The notes under the pieces are model-generated. The model searched no databases and was not told where the DNA came from. It saw nothing but the letters and a program-made list of their open reading frames with translations. Shown piece after piece: positions 1 to 12,085 of a DNA stretch of 64,000 bases; position 1 is the first letter of the stretch; the number at the start of each line of letters is the position of its first letter. The stretch is from Hepsetus odoe (taxonomy: Eukaryota > Chordata > Actinopteri > Characiformes > Hepsetidae). The position numbers and the translations under genes were made by a program. The stretch is from assembly GCA_017165825.1 (NCBI GenBank), contig CM029370.1, forward strand, positions 11,669,267 to 11,733,266. Direction: 5' to 3'.

Positions 1-778
1 CAAATGTATGGAGGAAGGTGCTCTGGTCAAATGAGACTAAAATGGAACTTTTTGGCCACCAAGGAAAATGCTATGTCTGGTGCAAACCCAACACATCAGA
101 ACACCATCGCCACAGTGAAACATGGTGGTGGCAGCATTATGCTGTGGAAATGTTTTTTAGCAGCAGGGACTGGTAATAGATGGATGGTGCTAAATACAGG
201 GATATTCTTGAGCAAAACCTGTGTTAATCTGCCTGTGATTTGAGACTTGGACGGAGGTTCACCTTCCAGCAGAACAATGACCTGAAGCATACTGCTAAAG
301 TAACACCTGAGTGGTTTAAAGGGAAACATTTAAATGTGTTGGAATGACCTAGTCAAAGTCCAGACCTCAACCCAATTGAGAATCTGTGGTCAGACTTGAA
401 GATTGCTGTTCACAAGTGAAAACCATCCGATATGAAGGAGCTGGAGCAGTTTTGCCCTGAGGAATGGATTAATATCCCAGTGGCAAAATGTGGCAAGTTT
501 TGGAGAGACTTATCCAAAGGGACTTGCAGCTGTAACTGCTGCAAAAGGTCGCTCTACAAAGTACTGATTTTACTGGGGTGAACAGTTATGCACTCTCAAG
601 TTTTCTGTTATTTTGTTCTATTTGTTGTATGCTTCACAATAAAAAATATTGTATAGAATATTACAGCATGTTCTGTAAATGAAATGGTGCAAACTCTCAA
701 ACAATCCATTTTAATTCCAGGTTGTGAGGCAACAAAACATGAAAAATGGCAAGGGATGAAAACCTTTGCAAGGCACTG
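1..778 (+). mobile_element. Tc1-type DNA transposon, 3' part, cut by window edge
   Basis: The first 567 bases translate, across frames, as the C-terminal half of a Tc1 transposase. They are followed by an AT-rich 3' segment ending in GCAAGGCACTG and then TA at 779-780, as expected for a Tc1 terminal inverted repeat next to its TA target duplication. The layout (transposase end, AATAAA-containing spacer near 640, then a long inverted repeat) matches fish Tc1 elements as I know them. The 5' half lies outside the window. Decay inside the transposase shows that this copy is dead. Confidence 0.88.
4..567 (+). pseudogene. Tc1 transposase fragment (broken)
   Basis: This is the C-terminal half of a DDE/D transposase, which cuts and rejoins its own element at TA sites. 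Frame 1 reads from position 4, including a GGGSIMLWKCFLAAGTG stretch typical of the middle of the catalytic domain. It hits TGA at 241-243. The following family motif, around FTFQQNNDLKHTAK at about 255-303, lies in another frame. Its usual second catalytic aspartate (QQDNDPKH in the family) reads as asparagine. Further stops and shifts follow. The probable family stop codon is TGA at 565-567. It is non-functional. Confidence 0.85.
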
Positions 779-780
779 TA

Positions 781-2218
781 GAGTGTTTTTTAACTGGAAG
801 AGCAGACAGTCTACAATATTGCAGGTCATACAAGTCCCTGATCAACATGGTTGATCAGCAAATCACATTTTGTGAGATTCTCCTTCACATTATGCTTTTT
901 TCTTGACCACTTACCCACAACTGGACCTTTTTCATTCCAAACCATGGTACCATCATCCAAAGGAGAGATCAAATAACAATTACATATGATTTCCATATGT
1001 AAAAGTTTAAAGTTTAACACTGAACATACAAATTCATCAACAAATCACTTTATGCCTGTTCTCTTTTACAAAGCACTGGCATTCAATATCATTTGCTCAA
1101 GTCATCACAGCTCAAGCCTCATTAAATCTTCCTTGGTGGAAACAGTCAAAATGATACACACCAGTCAAAAACTTAGGATAAATGGATACAACTAAAAGTA
1201 AAAGAAGAGGACACTGGGTAGGTGAAAGTGGAGGAAGAACGAGAAGAAATTTAATCAGGGAAAAGATTCATATAATTCTACCTTAGCAAGTGCTTGTCTA
1301 TGGGATGTCAATGAGAAAAGCTGGACAAAGAGAGCAGGAGAGGAAGCCAGGACAATTAGAGCAGCCATGCTGTGATCTAATTTGGGATAAAGTCAGTTTC
1401 CACTTAGCTGCTCTAATTCATGGCAACTGAAGATCTTTCTGCTTGCATACAAGGGCTCAACATCAGCCATCAAATATTCATAAATGTTTGCCATTCACCA
1501 TATTCCCCAAGAATGAACTTCCAAATAAGGATAAACAAAAACATTCAAACAAATAGATAAGAAAAATACAGTGAAATAGCAATGAAAATGTTGTGCAATA
1601 CTCTTTCGCTATTTGAGCCTGATGAATTGTGGCATGGTCATCTTGGAATATACAAGTGCCATCAGGGAAGAAAAAAATCCATTGATGGAAAAAAAAAAGG
1701 TCACTATATTCAGGTAGTCAGCTGACCTACATTTTTGGGCACATAAAATGCGGAACCTAGACCTGATCAACTGAAGCACCACAGATAAGAATACTTCCCC
1801 ACACCAACTTGTGTGGTAGACACGATTTGGGCATCAGTGCATCCATTTCCCTTCTTACCCTGATACTCCAATTACTCTGGACCAGAGTAAACCTGGAACC
1901 ATCAGACTGCATGAGCTTTTTCATTGCTCCAGAGTCCATGCTTTATGCTGCAGAGTAAATATAAGCCTTTTTGCCTGATTAACCTTTCAGAGGAGTGTTT
2001 TTCTTAAGGCTACACAGCTGTTTAGTCCCAATACCTTGAATTCTATGCCATTTGCTTTTGGCAAATATTTAAGATTTTTTTCATCATTCAAAATTAAAAA
2101 GTGTTAGACAGTTCTGAATCTAAGTGGGTAATTTCAGCAATATTCTTGGTTGTTTTCTATGATTTAAGTAAGTTTATGCAACAACCTTAACTCCCTAACA
2201 TTATTTACATCATCAATT
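781..2218. other. No gene seen
   Basis: The sequence is AT-rich and unique-looking. All ORFs are under 75 codons, occur on both strands and lack any family motif. An A-run lies near 1687-1697. I see no repeat family or RNA gene that I can name. Confidence 0.5.
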
Positions 2219-2450
2219 GTCAGGGGTTGCCTAGTGGTTAGGCACTGGGCCCCAGGATCAGAATCTCATGGGTATGAATCCCTGACTAGTAGGTTGTTCT
2301 GAGGTACTCCACTGATCACTGCTCCCTGGGTATTGCATATAGCTGCCCCCTGCTGCATGTGTTTATGGTTGAAAAGCAGAGGTTGCATTTTGTTGTGCTG
2401 TGTTTTATAATGAAAAATAGTCACTGTCACTTTTCCAAACCATTTCAAGA
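2219..2450 (+). repeat. tRNA-derived SINE (SINE-2), diverged
   Basis: The tRNA-like head reads TTGCCTAGTGGTTAGGCACT (A-box area), then a weak B-box (GTATGAATCCC), then the family body GTAGGTTGTTCTGAGGTACTC, CACTGCTCCCTGGG, CCCCCTGCTGCATGTGT, and an AT-rich tail with TGTTGTGCTGTGTTTTATAATG. The same order recurs at 15063, 21706 and 62938 on this strand, and at 25065, 31568 and 61871 on the other. It is a non-autonomous retroposon. I saw no clear target duplication. Confidence 0.82.
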
Positions 2451-2634
2451 AGTATTTTTTGAACTGAAGCTACCCTTAGATCATAGAAGGCTATATGTCC
2501 ACTGAGTATGAGTCTCCATGTGGTGCTTATCATTTAACTACTGTGCAAAATGTATGGGTGGACTCAAGGTTAATAGATTTCTGTGGGCAATCCCATTAGA
2601 CTGTGATTTGCTTGTGTGCTGCAGAACTAGACCT

Positions 2635-2970
2635 AGCTCTGCATTATGGGCTATTTCCAGCCCTGCTTTCATGCGAAGCGATGCCTTGTCAATTTCCACT
2701 GATGGCGCATTTGCAGCCCTGCTGACAATGTGTCCCGATCTCATTACTGCTTCTTAAGAATGTCTTTGAGGCCAGATTTAACGTGTTTTGACTTGTGACC
2801 ACATGAGCATCCCAGAGCAAAATCTTCAATGGAGAATTTGTTTTGAAGGTTAATGCATTTCATGATGTGATGGATTTCCTTAAATTTGGTCACAGTTTCA
2901 TTTATCTCTGTAGAGTAAATGTTTGAATAAGCGACAGTCCAATAAGCAGATGTCAACTGTCGCTACTTGA
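2635..2970. other. Candidate conserved non-coding stretch
   Basis: This is higher-complexity sequence with balanced composition, no repeat signature and short ORFs only. It stands out from the AT-rich surroundings. Conservation cannot be seen from one sequence, so this is only a candidate for cross-species alignment. Confidence 0.2.
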
Positions 2971-3267
2971 AGGCACTGCCTGAGAGACCACTATGCCTCA
3001 AAATGGCACTCAATGAAAATGAGTCATGTCATTTGGCACATGAATTTGATTACAGAGACCTAAATTATGTGGTTTTTCATGCCAGTGCTTGCACATTGAA
3101 TGTATATATCACAAATCATGTAAATATTTTAACTCCTTACATGGTTAGGGTATTTTGGCAAATTCTAACGCACTATGAAATGAACTTCACTTCCACAAGT
3201 ATAACCCCTCTTTGCACTGTAATCCCTGTAGTTACAAAATAAAGCACAGTCGGATCACTCAAACAAC

Positions 3268-3310
3268 ATTTACATTTACATTTACAGCATTTAGCAGACA
3301 AACTTAGTAA
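3268..3310 (-). repeat. SINE-3 tail fragment
   Basis: Repeated ACATTT units followed by ACAGCATTTAGCAGAC form the reverse complement of the tail of the SINE at 56280-56492 (GTCTGCTAAATGCCGTTAATG). Only the tail is present. A T-run follows at about 3327-3340. Confidence 0.6.
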
Positions 3311-3340
3311 CCCTGTGACAAGTGCTTTTTTTTTTTTTTT

Positions 3341-4060
3341 AAAGGTGGACCACATTCTACACACATACACATAGGATATGTTTTCTAAATCCATATTCAA
3401 CCACAAGCAGTATTTTGCATCACCACCTTCACCCCTCCTCCATCTCTCAGGGCAACAATACAGGTAAGGTAAGCCTCATGATCTGACTGAACAGATCCAA
3501 AACTAAACAGGTTTGAAAACAAAATAATGCAAATAGGCGCTTTGGTCCAAAACAATCAATCTAGCAATCGCAAAAATTGCCCAGAGTTTAGTGTAATCTT
3601 AAAGCAGTAGGGGGACACACTCTGATGTCTGTTGTCTGTTATAGAGGAAAAATGCCCCCCGTAGCCCATTTCCAAAACCATGAGCTAGTTTTTAATGGCA
3701 GTTCTCTTTAAATGCATCCTCTCTGGTCGAGTAACAAAGCAACAAACTAAACAAAAGTGACAAGTGTGGAGTTGATGTATATGGAAAGTAAAGTAAGATG
3801 TCATGTGATCACGCAGGAAAAGTGTTTTAGAGAAAAGTGTAAACTGAATCCAGTCAAAGTATCTCTGTATCTCAAAGTTTCTCCATGAAACACATTTTGA
3901 TACAAGGTCTTAAAGAGAATTAGTGATTTATTCTGTGGAATTCCAGCACTGTTTTGACGTGTGCATCCGTTTTACTAAGTCTGAACCTCCACAGGTGATG
4001 TTACAGCTCTAAAGGGTATGCTCAAGAAACCTAAAGAAATAGCAGTTAAAATATTTTTTT
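3341..4060. other. No gene seen
   Basis: This is unique-looking sequence left of the A/B duplication. No ORF is worth naming. It contains AT-rich spacer and a few short purine runs. Confidence 0.45.
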
Positions 4061-4326
4061 TATATCTCAAATTTCTATTTAATATTATATTATACATGTT
4101 GAACAGGAGAACCGAGGCTAAAACCCTTTCTAAGGCCTTTCTTTGAGCCTTACACATACTACAATCATATTGTAAGTGATCCAGTCCAGTTTTAAAGCCT
4201 ATAGTGTGGAACATTATAGACCTCTTAAATACGGTTTCAGCCACTTTAGTAAGCATTTATCTACACTGCATTTTTGTCTGTCCTGAAGAGTGATCGCTTG
4301 TGAACAGTTACTATAGTCTAAATCAA
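4061..4326. repeat. Duplicated block A, first copy
   Basis: It runs from TATATCTCAAATTTCTATTT to TAGTCTAAATCAA and matches 5051-5315 base for base, with about six visible substitutions and no sizeable gap. Both copies carry the same minus-strand ORF beginning MLTKVAETV, which I take as a shadow of the duplication rather than a gene. Block A here is joined directly to block B, whereas the second copies are 1.7 kb apart. Confidence 0.93.
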
Positions 4327-5032
4327 AAGGGTTATAAAGTGATCTGGACTCTCTCTGCTAAGTGCTGTAAATGTATGTAATGTAAATGCAAAAGGCAGAG
4401 AAACACTATTGACAGACCACCAAGCCATTGCAGGGCAAATACACAGACAACACTTACACTTAGGGGGCAATTAGCATCTCCAATTCATCTGACCTGCATG
4501 TCTTTGGACTGTGGAAGGAAATTGGAGCACCAAAAGGAAACCTATGCAGATACAGGAAGAACATGTAAACTAGACAAAATATATTTGTAAAGTTTGCCAG
4601 TTGTAAACTGCCAGTTGTGCTTGCTGCTTCATAGCAATTTTAAATGCTTAAACCTTGTAATTTAGTTTTATTAGTAATCTTTCTTGTCCCCTAATTTCCA
4701 ATACTGCCCCATGAAAGTTTACACTACTGTTATGGCATAGTAGGCATTGTTGTATAAACATACTTGATGCCTATTCCACTTTTCCGGAGTTACAACAGTT
4801 AAAACAATAACATTCACCTATCAATAGATAGAATTTGCCATTAAATATTTAAAAAACAAAGACTTAACAAAACAGATTAATTAAAGTGATGCCACAGAAG
4901 AAGCACTTTTAAAAATGCTCCCTAAACCTTTCAGTTGAGTATTCTGGAAAAAAGCACTCTATGACTCTTTAGTATTTTTATTTTTAAGGAAGGTAGACCT
5001 TTAGAGGATATTTCAGGTTGAGTGGGCTTTGT
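4327..5032. repeat. Duplicated block B, first copy
   Basis: It matches 7006-7712 over about 706 bp with roughly a dozen substitutions and a one-base indel near 4373. It opens with a SINE-3-like tail (CTCTGCTAAGTGCTGTAAATG). Inside lies a reversed piece of SINE-1 (about 4430-4570: GGGCAATTAGCATCTCCAA, CATGTCTTTGGACTGTGG). The rest is unique-looking. It ends at an AT dinucleotide run (5033-5053) that forms the junction with A'. Confidence 0.93.
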
Positions 5033-5050
5033 ATATGTATATATATATAT

Positions 5051-5315
5051 ATATCTCAAATTTCTATTAAATATTATATTATACATGTTGAACAGGAGAA
5101 CTGAGGCTAAAACCCTTTCTAAGGCCTTTCTTTGAGCCTTACACATGCTACAATCATACTGTAAGTGATCCAGTCCAGTTTTAAAGCCTATAGTGTGGAA
5201 CATTATAGACCTCTTAACTACGGTTTCAGCCACTTTAGTAAGCATTTATCTACACTGCGTTTTTGTCTGTCCTGAAGAGTGATCGCTTGTGAACAGTTAC
5301 TATAGTCTAAATCAA
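5051..5315. repeat. Duplicated block A, second copy
   Basis: About 98% identical by eye to 4061-4326. It starts immediately after an AT dinucleotide run and continues on the right into sequence not found after the first copy (TTGCTTGTTTAAAATCC), marking the breakpoint. Confidence 0.93.
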
Positions 5316-7005
5316 TTGCTTGTTTAAAATCCACTATCACTGTACAATTCATCTGAGTGGTTAGCTTTTAATGCCAGTAATTGCTGCACACTCACACTCA
5401 CTCAATTTCTTAACTCGCACATGCACACGCACACACACAAGCCCCACAAACATTTTGAAAATTTAATTCAGTAATGAAGAGCTTTATCCCTCTATCCATT
5501 TGAATATTTCATTAGGCTGCCAGTACCCCTATTGAGAGAAAGGCTGGTAATAAGAGTAATCCCTGAAATGTGTGGGCCCTGGGGAGAGAGCAGCACAGGC
5601 TGTGCATCCAACACTTATTACTGCAAGGCTCCTCCAGGCAGCACTCCCTACAGAGCTAGAGGGAAATGTGGCAAACTCTGCAACACAATGAGCACATTTA
5701 AGGAGGGGGAAACAAATGGATGATGAGCTTTGTAAACACAGTTCGCATCCAGTTCAAGTTGGATTCAAAATGAAAGCAGTACCTTAGAGGTATTTTTGAA
5801 AGATCTTAAAGGAAATTTTTTAGATGGCTTTATTGCAGTTAATTTACTTATGAACTATGAAAAACTGTGGTGGGTGATATGATCAAATATAAGATAACAA
5901 TGCTTTAAAAATATGTCCAGTACGTAAAACAATCTCAAAAACATTAGCAAACAAGTAGCACTGCATAAAAAAACCAATACGTTTTATGTTTAATTTTTTA
6001 AAGAAAAAAGAACAATGATTTTTAGACAAAACAATGCAAAACCGCATTCTGCACGCATTACAAATGCATGGCTCTGGAAGAAGAGGGTATAAGTAGAAGT
6101 GGACTGGAATGCCTGCAGTCCTAACCTGTCCTCCAGCAGAGAATGTGTGGAGAATTTTGAAACACAATGCAACAACTATGACCCTGTACTATTGCACACA
6201 TGTTGCAGAAAAAATGGGATAGTAATACTGCCCAACTATTTCAATATGTAGTTTTATATACAATGGTGGCCAATGAGCTATATAACTTAATATAAAGGCC
6301 TTCATCATTCATTGCATTAACAGACAATTTCTGAAACAATTGGCATAATAAGAAGATTCTTTGAAACATTATATAAGCAGATCCACTCCACATGAGACAC
6401 ATCCTTAGTCAAAGAGTAACTTTTTGTACCATTTTTTTTGTTTTACTACATAGATTTGTTCTATAAATTGTACAAATTTGGATTAAATGAAGACATTTAT
6501 TCTCATCAGTACCTTAATAAAGACAATGTTCATTCATGCCATTAAAGGCTGATAAATAATGCAATTTTAGATAAATAGTGCAATATAAATGATTTGCCTT
6601 AATTTGCATTACTGGAGTGAAGAGGATGGACAGTATTACAAAAGTGTAATACATATTAAAGGAACAGCTCAGGTTGCATACTCTGAAAGCAAAGTCAGAG
6701 AATCAAGATTGCAGACATATGAAAAGGAGAGACAATGAGAACTGGGAAAAGGATTTTGAGGTTGGAGCTGCCAGGCAGAAGAAGAAGAAGAGGAAGAATA
6801 AGGACAATGCTTTATAATGTTGAGAGAGAGGACATACTGACTAATGAAAGTGGAATATACAGAGGACAGGAATAAAGGGAAAGAGATGACCTGCTATAAT
6901 GACCCCTAATGTCAAATCAAAAAGATGCTCTCCAACAAATTAAATTTGTTTATACTGAGAATCATATGTATCCATGCATCTATTCTCTGAGCTATGTATC
7001 CTAAC
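5316..7005. other. Segment between A' and B', absent from first copy
   Basis: About 1.7 kb without a named feature. It is AT-rich, with short ORFs only and a GAAGAAGAAGAAG run near 6779. It lies between the second copies of A and B but is missing between the first copies, so it marks either a deletion in the first copy or a haplotype difference. Confidence 0.7.
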
Positions 7006-7712
7006 AAGGGTTATAAAGGGATCTGGACTCTCTCTGCTAAGTGCTGTAAATGTAATGTAATGTAAATGCAAAAGGCAGAGAAACACTATTGACAGACCAC
7101 CAAGCCATTGCAGGGCAAATACACAGACAACACTTACACTTAGGGGGCAATTAGCATCTCCAATTCATCTGACCTGCATGTCTTTGGACTGTGGAAGGAA
7201 ACTGGAGCATCAAAAGGAAACCTATGCAGATACAGGAAGAACATGTAAACTAGACAAAATATATTTGTAAAGTTTGCCAGTTGTGAACTGCCAGTTGTGC
7301 TTGCTGCTTCATAGCAATTTTAAATGCTTAAACCTTGTAATTTAGTTTTATTAGTAACCTTTCTTGTCCCCTAATTTCCAATACTGCCCCATGAAAGTTT
7401 ACACTACTGTTATGGCATAGTAGGCATTGTTGTATAAACATACTTGATGCCTATTCCACTTTTCTGGAGTTACAACAGTTAAAACAATAACATTCACCTA
7501 TCAATAGATAGAATTTGCCATTAAATCTTTTAAGAACAAAGACTTAACAAAACAGATTAATTAAAGTGATGCCATAGAAGAAGCACTTTTAAAAATGCTC
7601 CCTAAACCTTTCAGTTGAGTATTCTGGAAAAAAGCACTCTATGACTCTTTAGTATTTTTATTTTTAAGGAAGGTAGAACTTTAGAGGATATTTCAGGTTG
7701 AGTGGGCTTTGT
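7006..7712. repeat. Duplicated block B, second copy
   Basis: It matches 4327-5032. The left boundary follows CTAACAA and the right boundary continues into TCTTGAGTTTACACATCC, which is absent after the first copy. It contains the same SINE-1 piece (about 7110-7250). Confidence 0.93.
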
Positions 7713-10023
7713 TCTTGAGTTTACACATCCTTCTTTCCCTGATTTTGTTCTTTTTTTGACTTGGTAGAATTAGCTCCCCTACCCCCTTCCATGTTCTCAT
7801 CCCTTCTCTGGGGAGGCTCTGCTTTGAGTTTTCCTCACGAGCGCACCAGATTTATTGCTTCAGTAAATTTCACTGAAAGAGGAGAAGGCAACACGTGGCC
7901 CCAGGAGATCACCTGACCATGTTGTGCCCACAACTGCAAAAAAAAAATAATATGCAGTGTGCAGGAGCCATTTGTTATTGCATTTATGCCCTTTCAGGAG
8001 CTGGTGGCTTGTTGTGTGGACCCCCACCCCCACCCCCACCATTTACAACACATAGATGCAAGGACATTTCGAAGAGCAAACAAGAGGGTGTGATTCTCTT
8101 CACATTTCTGACTCTGACAGCAAGGGTTGTGTTCACTTCGGCAAGCACGCCCTTGTTTTCTGTTATTCATTCACAACAGAACCTGGGATACAGAACTGGA
8201 CAGCACATGATCACTACCCAACCTTTAGCTCACTGACAGATGAGGAAGATTTTGTGTCGTACCAGGTTGCTTTTCATTCCTAGCAAATGCTATATGGCCA
8301 AAAAAAACTGTTTGGCTTTGCACTGGCTCATTAAAAATCTCATTTGCTTAATGTTATTCATCTGGTGTCAGATAACCCAGAACTGAACACTGCTCTAAGC
8401 TGGTTGATGATTGTTATTGTGCCAGGACATGAGGATTTCCACTTTCATTTTTTCCTTTAAGTCTAATAAAGCTTTTCTAAATCTGACCACAAAATGTTTG
8501 ATTCATAACTTTTAGCATTTTTATGACTGTCACAAGCAATTATATAACTTGAGTAATCATTTTTTTGGCAATTAATCAAGAAATCAGTGGCCAAGTTTAA
8601 CTAGCAAATGAACAAGTCATGGAAAAGTTTTGCCCATCAAATGTCATGACATTTAAACATTACATTAGTTTTTGAACTAGTGCTGAACTGGACTGAATCA
8701 TAATGTTGATGGTGAGTGGAAAAGCATTGCAGTTCTGCCCCATTAGGCCAGTCACAGATATATGTCCTGACAAGCCTGTTTTTGCAACACGACAGACATG
8801 TGTGAATGTCTGATTACCGAGAGTTTTTTTGGGTGATTCTTAGGGGGGTTTGTTTTATTAACAGTGTTTCCTTAAATGCTCCCAGGCAGAACTGCACATC
8901 ATAAATGATTCATTTCAAACTTAACTAAAACCTTCACATTCATTGTCCTAAGAGCCTTAATAATAAATCACTGGCATATTTCAAAGAGATGTATTGAAAC
9001 AAGGTCATTCTACAATTTGAGCTGGTTATTAAAGAGATGTCATGAGCTCGAATGAATTGGTGGCATTTGTTCATGCTCATCTTCACCTTGTCTTTGTAAA
9101 GTCATATTTTAAAGAGTCTCAGTTAAATGAAGAAAGAATGTGGTAAAATCCAAATATAACATTTATTCAGATTTTGCAAAAAAGATTAAAATTGACAAAA
9201 TTCACCTGCTATAGGCATTAATGGAAAATAAACAATCTTGAGGTTACTTAAAAGGTCCCAATGTGTATAAAAGCTCTACAGTAACTGATAAACTGCTTAT
9301 AGGTAAAATTTTCCAATACAAGCTATTCGACTACTGAAACCTTCTCAACCTTAACCTTTTTGGATGTTTTCATAGCACCAAAGTCACATACAAAAAAGGT
9401 GCCTGTGGATGCATGAACTGATTTGAAAAGAATATTCACTTAAACAATGGCAAATCAGCAAGAACTCAGTGGGCAAATACTTTGTGTAAAACTGCAAAGA
9501 ATAATAAACCAATATTCCAAGAGCGACCTGTATTCTGAAACCCTCTCTTTGTGGAATGCAAACCAGCTCCTGTTGAATATGGGACAGACTGCTGGATCTA
9601 GATTGCTGTCGACATGCCAACAAGATTATGGGATGTGCTTTCTCAAGGCCCAAAGGCATAGCGAGAAGAACAAATGCTTCCAGCTCAGTGGAAATGAGAC
9701 GAACGTAGCCCAGAGCAACGGGAAGTAATTTGTACCTGCTATTTTGGGTTTTTCACACTTGGATGGCGAAAATGCTCCGGCAGATGGGATAAACTAATGA
9801 CACTTCATTACATGAACCAGCTTACTGCAAACTGCTGCCTATTATTGAAAGCACAAGTACATGATGTGTGCAACAACCACAGAAACTGATCCAAACAGTG
9901 TTTCTTTCCTTTTACTCACTGACTTTTACATTCTGAAAATAACAACACATTTCACTCTCTAGAGCAAAAACATTACATATAAACTCTTCTGTACATATGC
10001 TTTTTCACTGTTTTTGCAAAAAC
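7713..10023. other. No gene seen
   Basis: The only notable item is a short CCCCCA tandem run at about 8021-8039, which creates a proline-rich shadow ORF. The rest is AT-rich with no family motif. Its right end borders the old LINE copy. Confidence 0.5.
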
Positions 10024-11375
10024 AACTCAGCCACTAGGGATGCACAAGCCAGTGCATTTCTTCATGCCGGTCCCAATCCCAGATAAATTGGGAGGGTTAC
10101 CTCAGGAAGGTCATATGGTGTAAAACTTTTGCCAAATCAATATGCAGACAAAACAGACTTTCATACCAGATTAGTTGAGGCCCAGGTTAACAATGACCGC
10201 CACCACTAATGTTGGCCTACAGGGTGCTGGTGGAAATTGTACTACTGTTGGCCAAAGGAGAAGAAAGTTGAGGAAGGCATATCCGGAGGCAGGAGGAGAG
10301 AAGGAAGTGAAGGAGAGTAGAAGTGAGGGTAGGATCTTTAAATATTGGCAGCATGTCTGGTAAAGGTACAGAATTAGCTGATATGATGGAGAGAAGGAAG
10401 GTTGATATATTTTTGTGTACAAGAGACAAGATGGGTAGTAAGGCCAGGTGTATTGGAGGAGGGTTTAAATTGTTTTTCCATGGTGTGGATGGAAGGAGGA
10501 ATGAGGTAGGTGTTATCCTGAAGGAAGAGTATGTGAAGAGTGTTTTGGAGGTAAAGAGGGTGTCAGATAGGGTGATGAGTTTAAAGATGGAGGTTGAAGG
10601 TGTGATAATGAATGTCGTTAGTGCTTATGCCCCGCAAGTTGGTTGTGAGGTGGAGGAGAAAGAGGAATTCTGGAGTGAGTTAGAAGAAGTGAGTGAACCA
10701 AGGGGAGAGAGAGTGGTGATTGGTGCAGACCTTAATGGACAGTTTTGTGAAGGGAAAAGAGGTGATGAGGAGGTGATGGGTAGGTATTGTGTCAAGTAGA
10801 GGAATGTTGAAGGTCAGGTGGTTGTAGATTTTGCAAAAAGGATGGAAATGGCTGTAGTTAATACTTATTTTAAGAAGAGGGAGGAGCACAGGTTGACGTA
10901 CAAGATTGGAGGAAGATGCACACAGGTGGGTTATATCCTTTGCACACAGGCACTGGGAGGTGTTGAAGAGCTACTGGATTGCTGGGAAACTACTGCAGAA
11001 GTGTTAAGGCAGACATCTAAAAAGGTACTGGAAGGAAGAAGGAGGATAAGGAAACCTGGGGATGGAACCCAAAAGTCCAGGTGTGTAGAAGTAAGCGAAG
11101 AAGAAGTGGGATAGTCAGGGAGATGAAGAAAGTAGAAAAGAGTACAAGGAGATGAAGCACAGGATGAAAAAAACAGTGACAAAGGCTAAAGATAAGGTAT
11201 TTGGTGAATTGTATGAGAGGTTGGACAGTAAGGAGTGAGAGAAGGACCTTTACCACTTGGCTAGACAGAGAGACAAAGCTGGGAAAGATGTGCAGCAGGT
11301 CAGGGCGATTAAGGATAGAAATGGAAAAATACTCAGGAGTACTTTGAACATCTTGATTAAATTAGTGAGGAAAGC
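10024..11375 (+). mobile_element. RTE-like LINE, old copy lacking reverse transcriptase
   Basis: It starts at AACTCAGCCACTAGGGATGC, the same 5' end as the full-length LINE at 36418-39560 (minus strand), and follows it through the 5' UTR and endonuclease region. About 60 codons are missing at about 10947, and about 30 bp near 11335. Similarity fades near 11375, just after the endonuclease/RT linker. LINEs normally lose their 5' end, so a copy with an intact 5' end and no 3' half points to a later deletion. No target duplication can be found because the 3' end is gone. Confidence 0.92.
10323..11115 (+). pseudogene. LINE AP-endonuclease, degenerate
   Basis: The frame from 10323 reads the endonuclease start as VGSLNIGSMSGKGTELADMM, and later SAYAPQVGC and VIGADLNGQ, all recognisable motifs of the apurinic-endonuclease fold that nicks target DNA. 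Compared with the copy at 37986-39497, QET is altered (TRDK in place of QETRW) and a TAG stop ends the frame at 10797-10799. The reading resumes at about 10818 (MVVDFAKRMEMAVVNTY) and jumps from YILC directly to ALGGVEEL. It is a clear pseudogene, older than the full-length copy. Confidence 0.9.
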
Positions 11376-12085
11376 CGTTAATTAACTTTGTTAAGTGAGT
11401 TTGAAATGAGCTTTTATATAGCCTTTCACACATGCAATTATCATATGCAAATGTAACAATTAAACAGAACCATTGATGAAGATTCGTAAATCAAATCATA
11501 AAAATAAACAGTAGAAAAGATGTTCTTAATAGTAAATGTAACCCTTTCCACACAGATAATGTTTACAGAATTTAAGGTATTGGGACTAAACAGCTGTGTA
11601 ACCTTACAGTCAGAAGAAAAGGCTTCAGGATTATTATATATTTTTCTTTTTTGCCTTTTTCTCACTTTGATTTTGGCTAAATCACACTGTAGCGTTCATA
11701 CAAGCTGAATACTCGAATAAACTGAAATTGGAAACATTAACAATTTAACTCCTTTTGAGGTGCATTGTTATGAGTTATTAGTTACTATTTTGCTCCTGCT
11801 CCTGCATGCTTGAGACCTTATACATATTCATGAAAATTCATGATGCATTATGAATTGATGTGAAGATGATCTTAATGTGAAGTGTTACCATGTTATTTAG
11901 CCTGCTCTCTTTGCATTTTAATGTCTAAAGTAACCTAACTGTTACTATTGAATAATAGGTCAATAATCCTGTTCTCAACATAAACTGTAATTTGGGCTGT
12001 AATCTGCACTAATCTTCTGTTGCATCTGACTGATTACATTATGTGGTAGATTAAGTAATTTTGCTTTGCATTTCTGCCTGTGTTT
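11376..12085. other. No gene seen
   Basis: AT-rich unique sequence between the LINE relic and the LTR element. It holds only short ORFs. Confidence 0.5.

Noticed and set aside
5033..5053. AT dinucleotide run as a promoter TATA region
   Set aside because: It is the junction of the duplicated blocks and a simple repeat, with no transcript start context.
4931..5245. Two similar minus-strand ORFs starting MLTKVAETV (93 and 104 codons)
   Set aside because: Their likeness comes from the block A duplication; the C-terminal ends differ and no family is recognised. A duplicated spacer is a simpler reading than a gene pair.
7895..8236. 113-codon ORF with a proline run
   Set aside because: The proline run is a CCCCCA tandem repeat, and overlapping frames are equally open.
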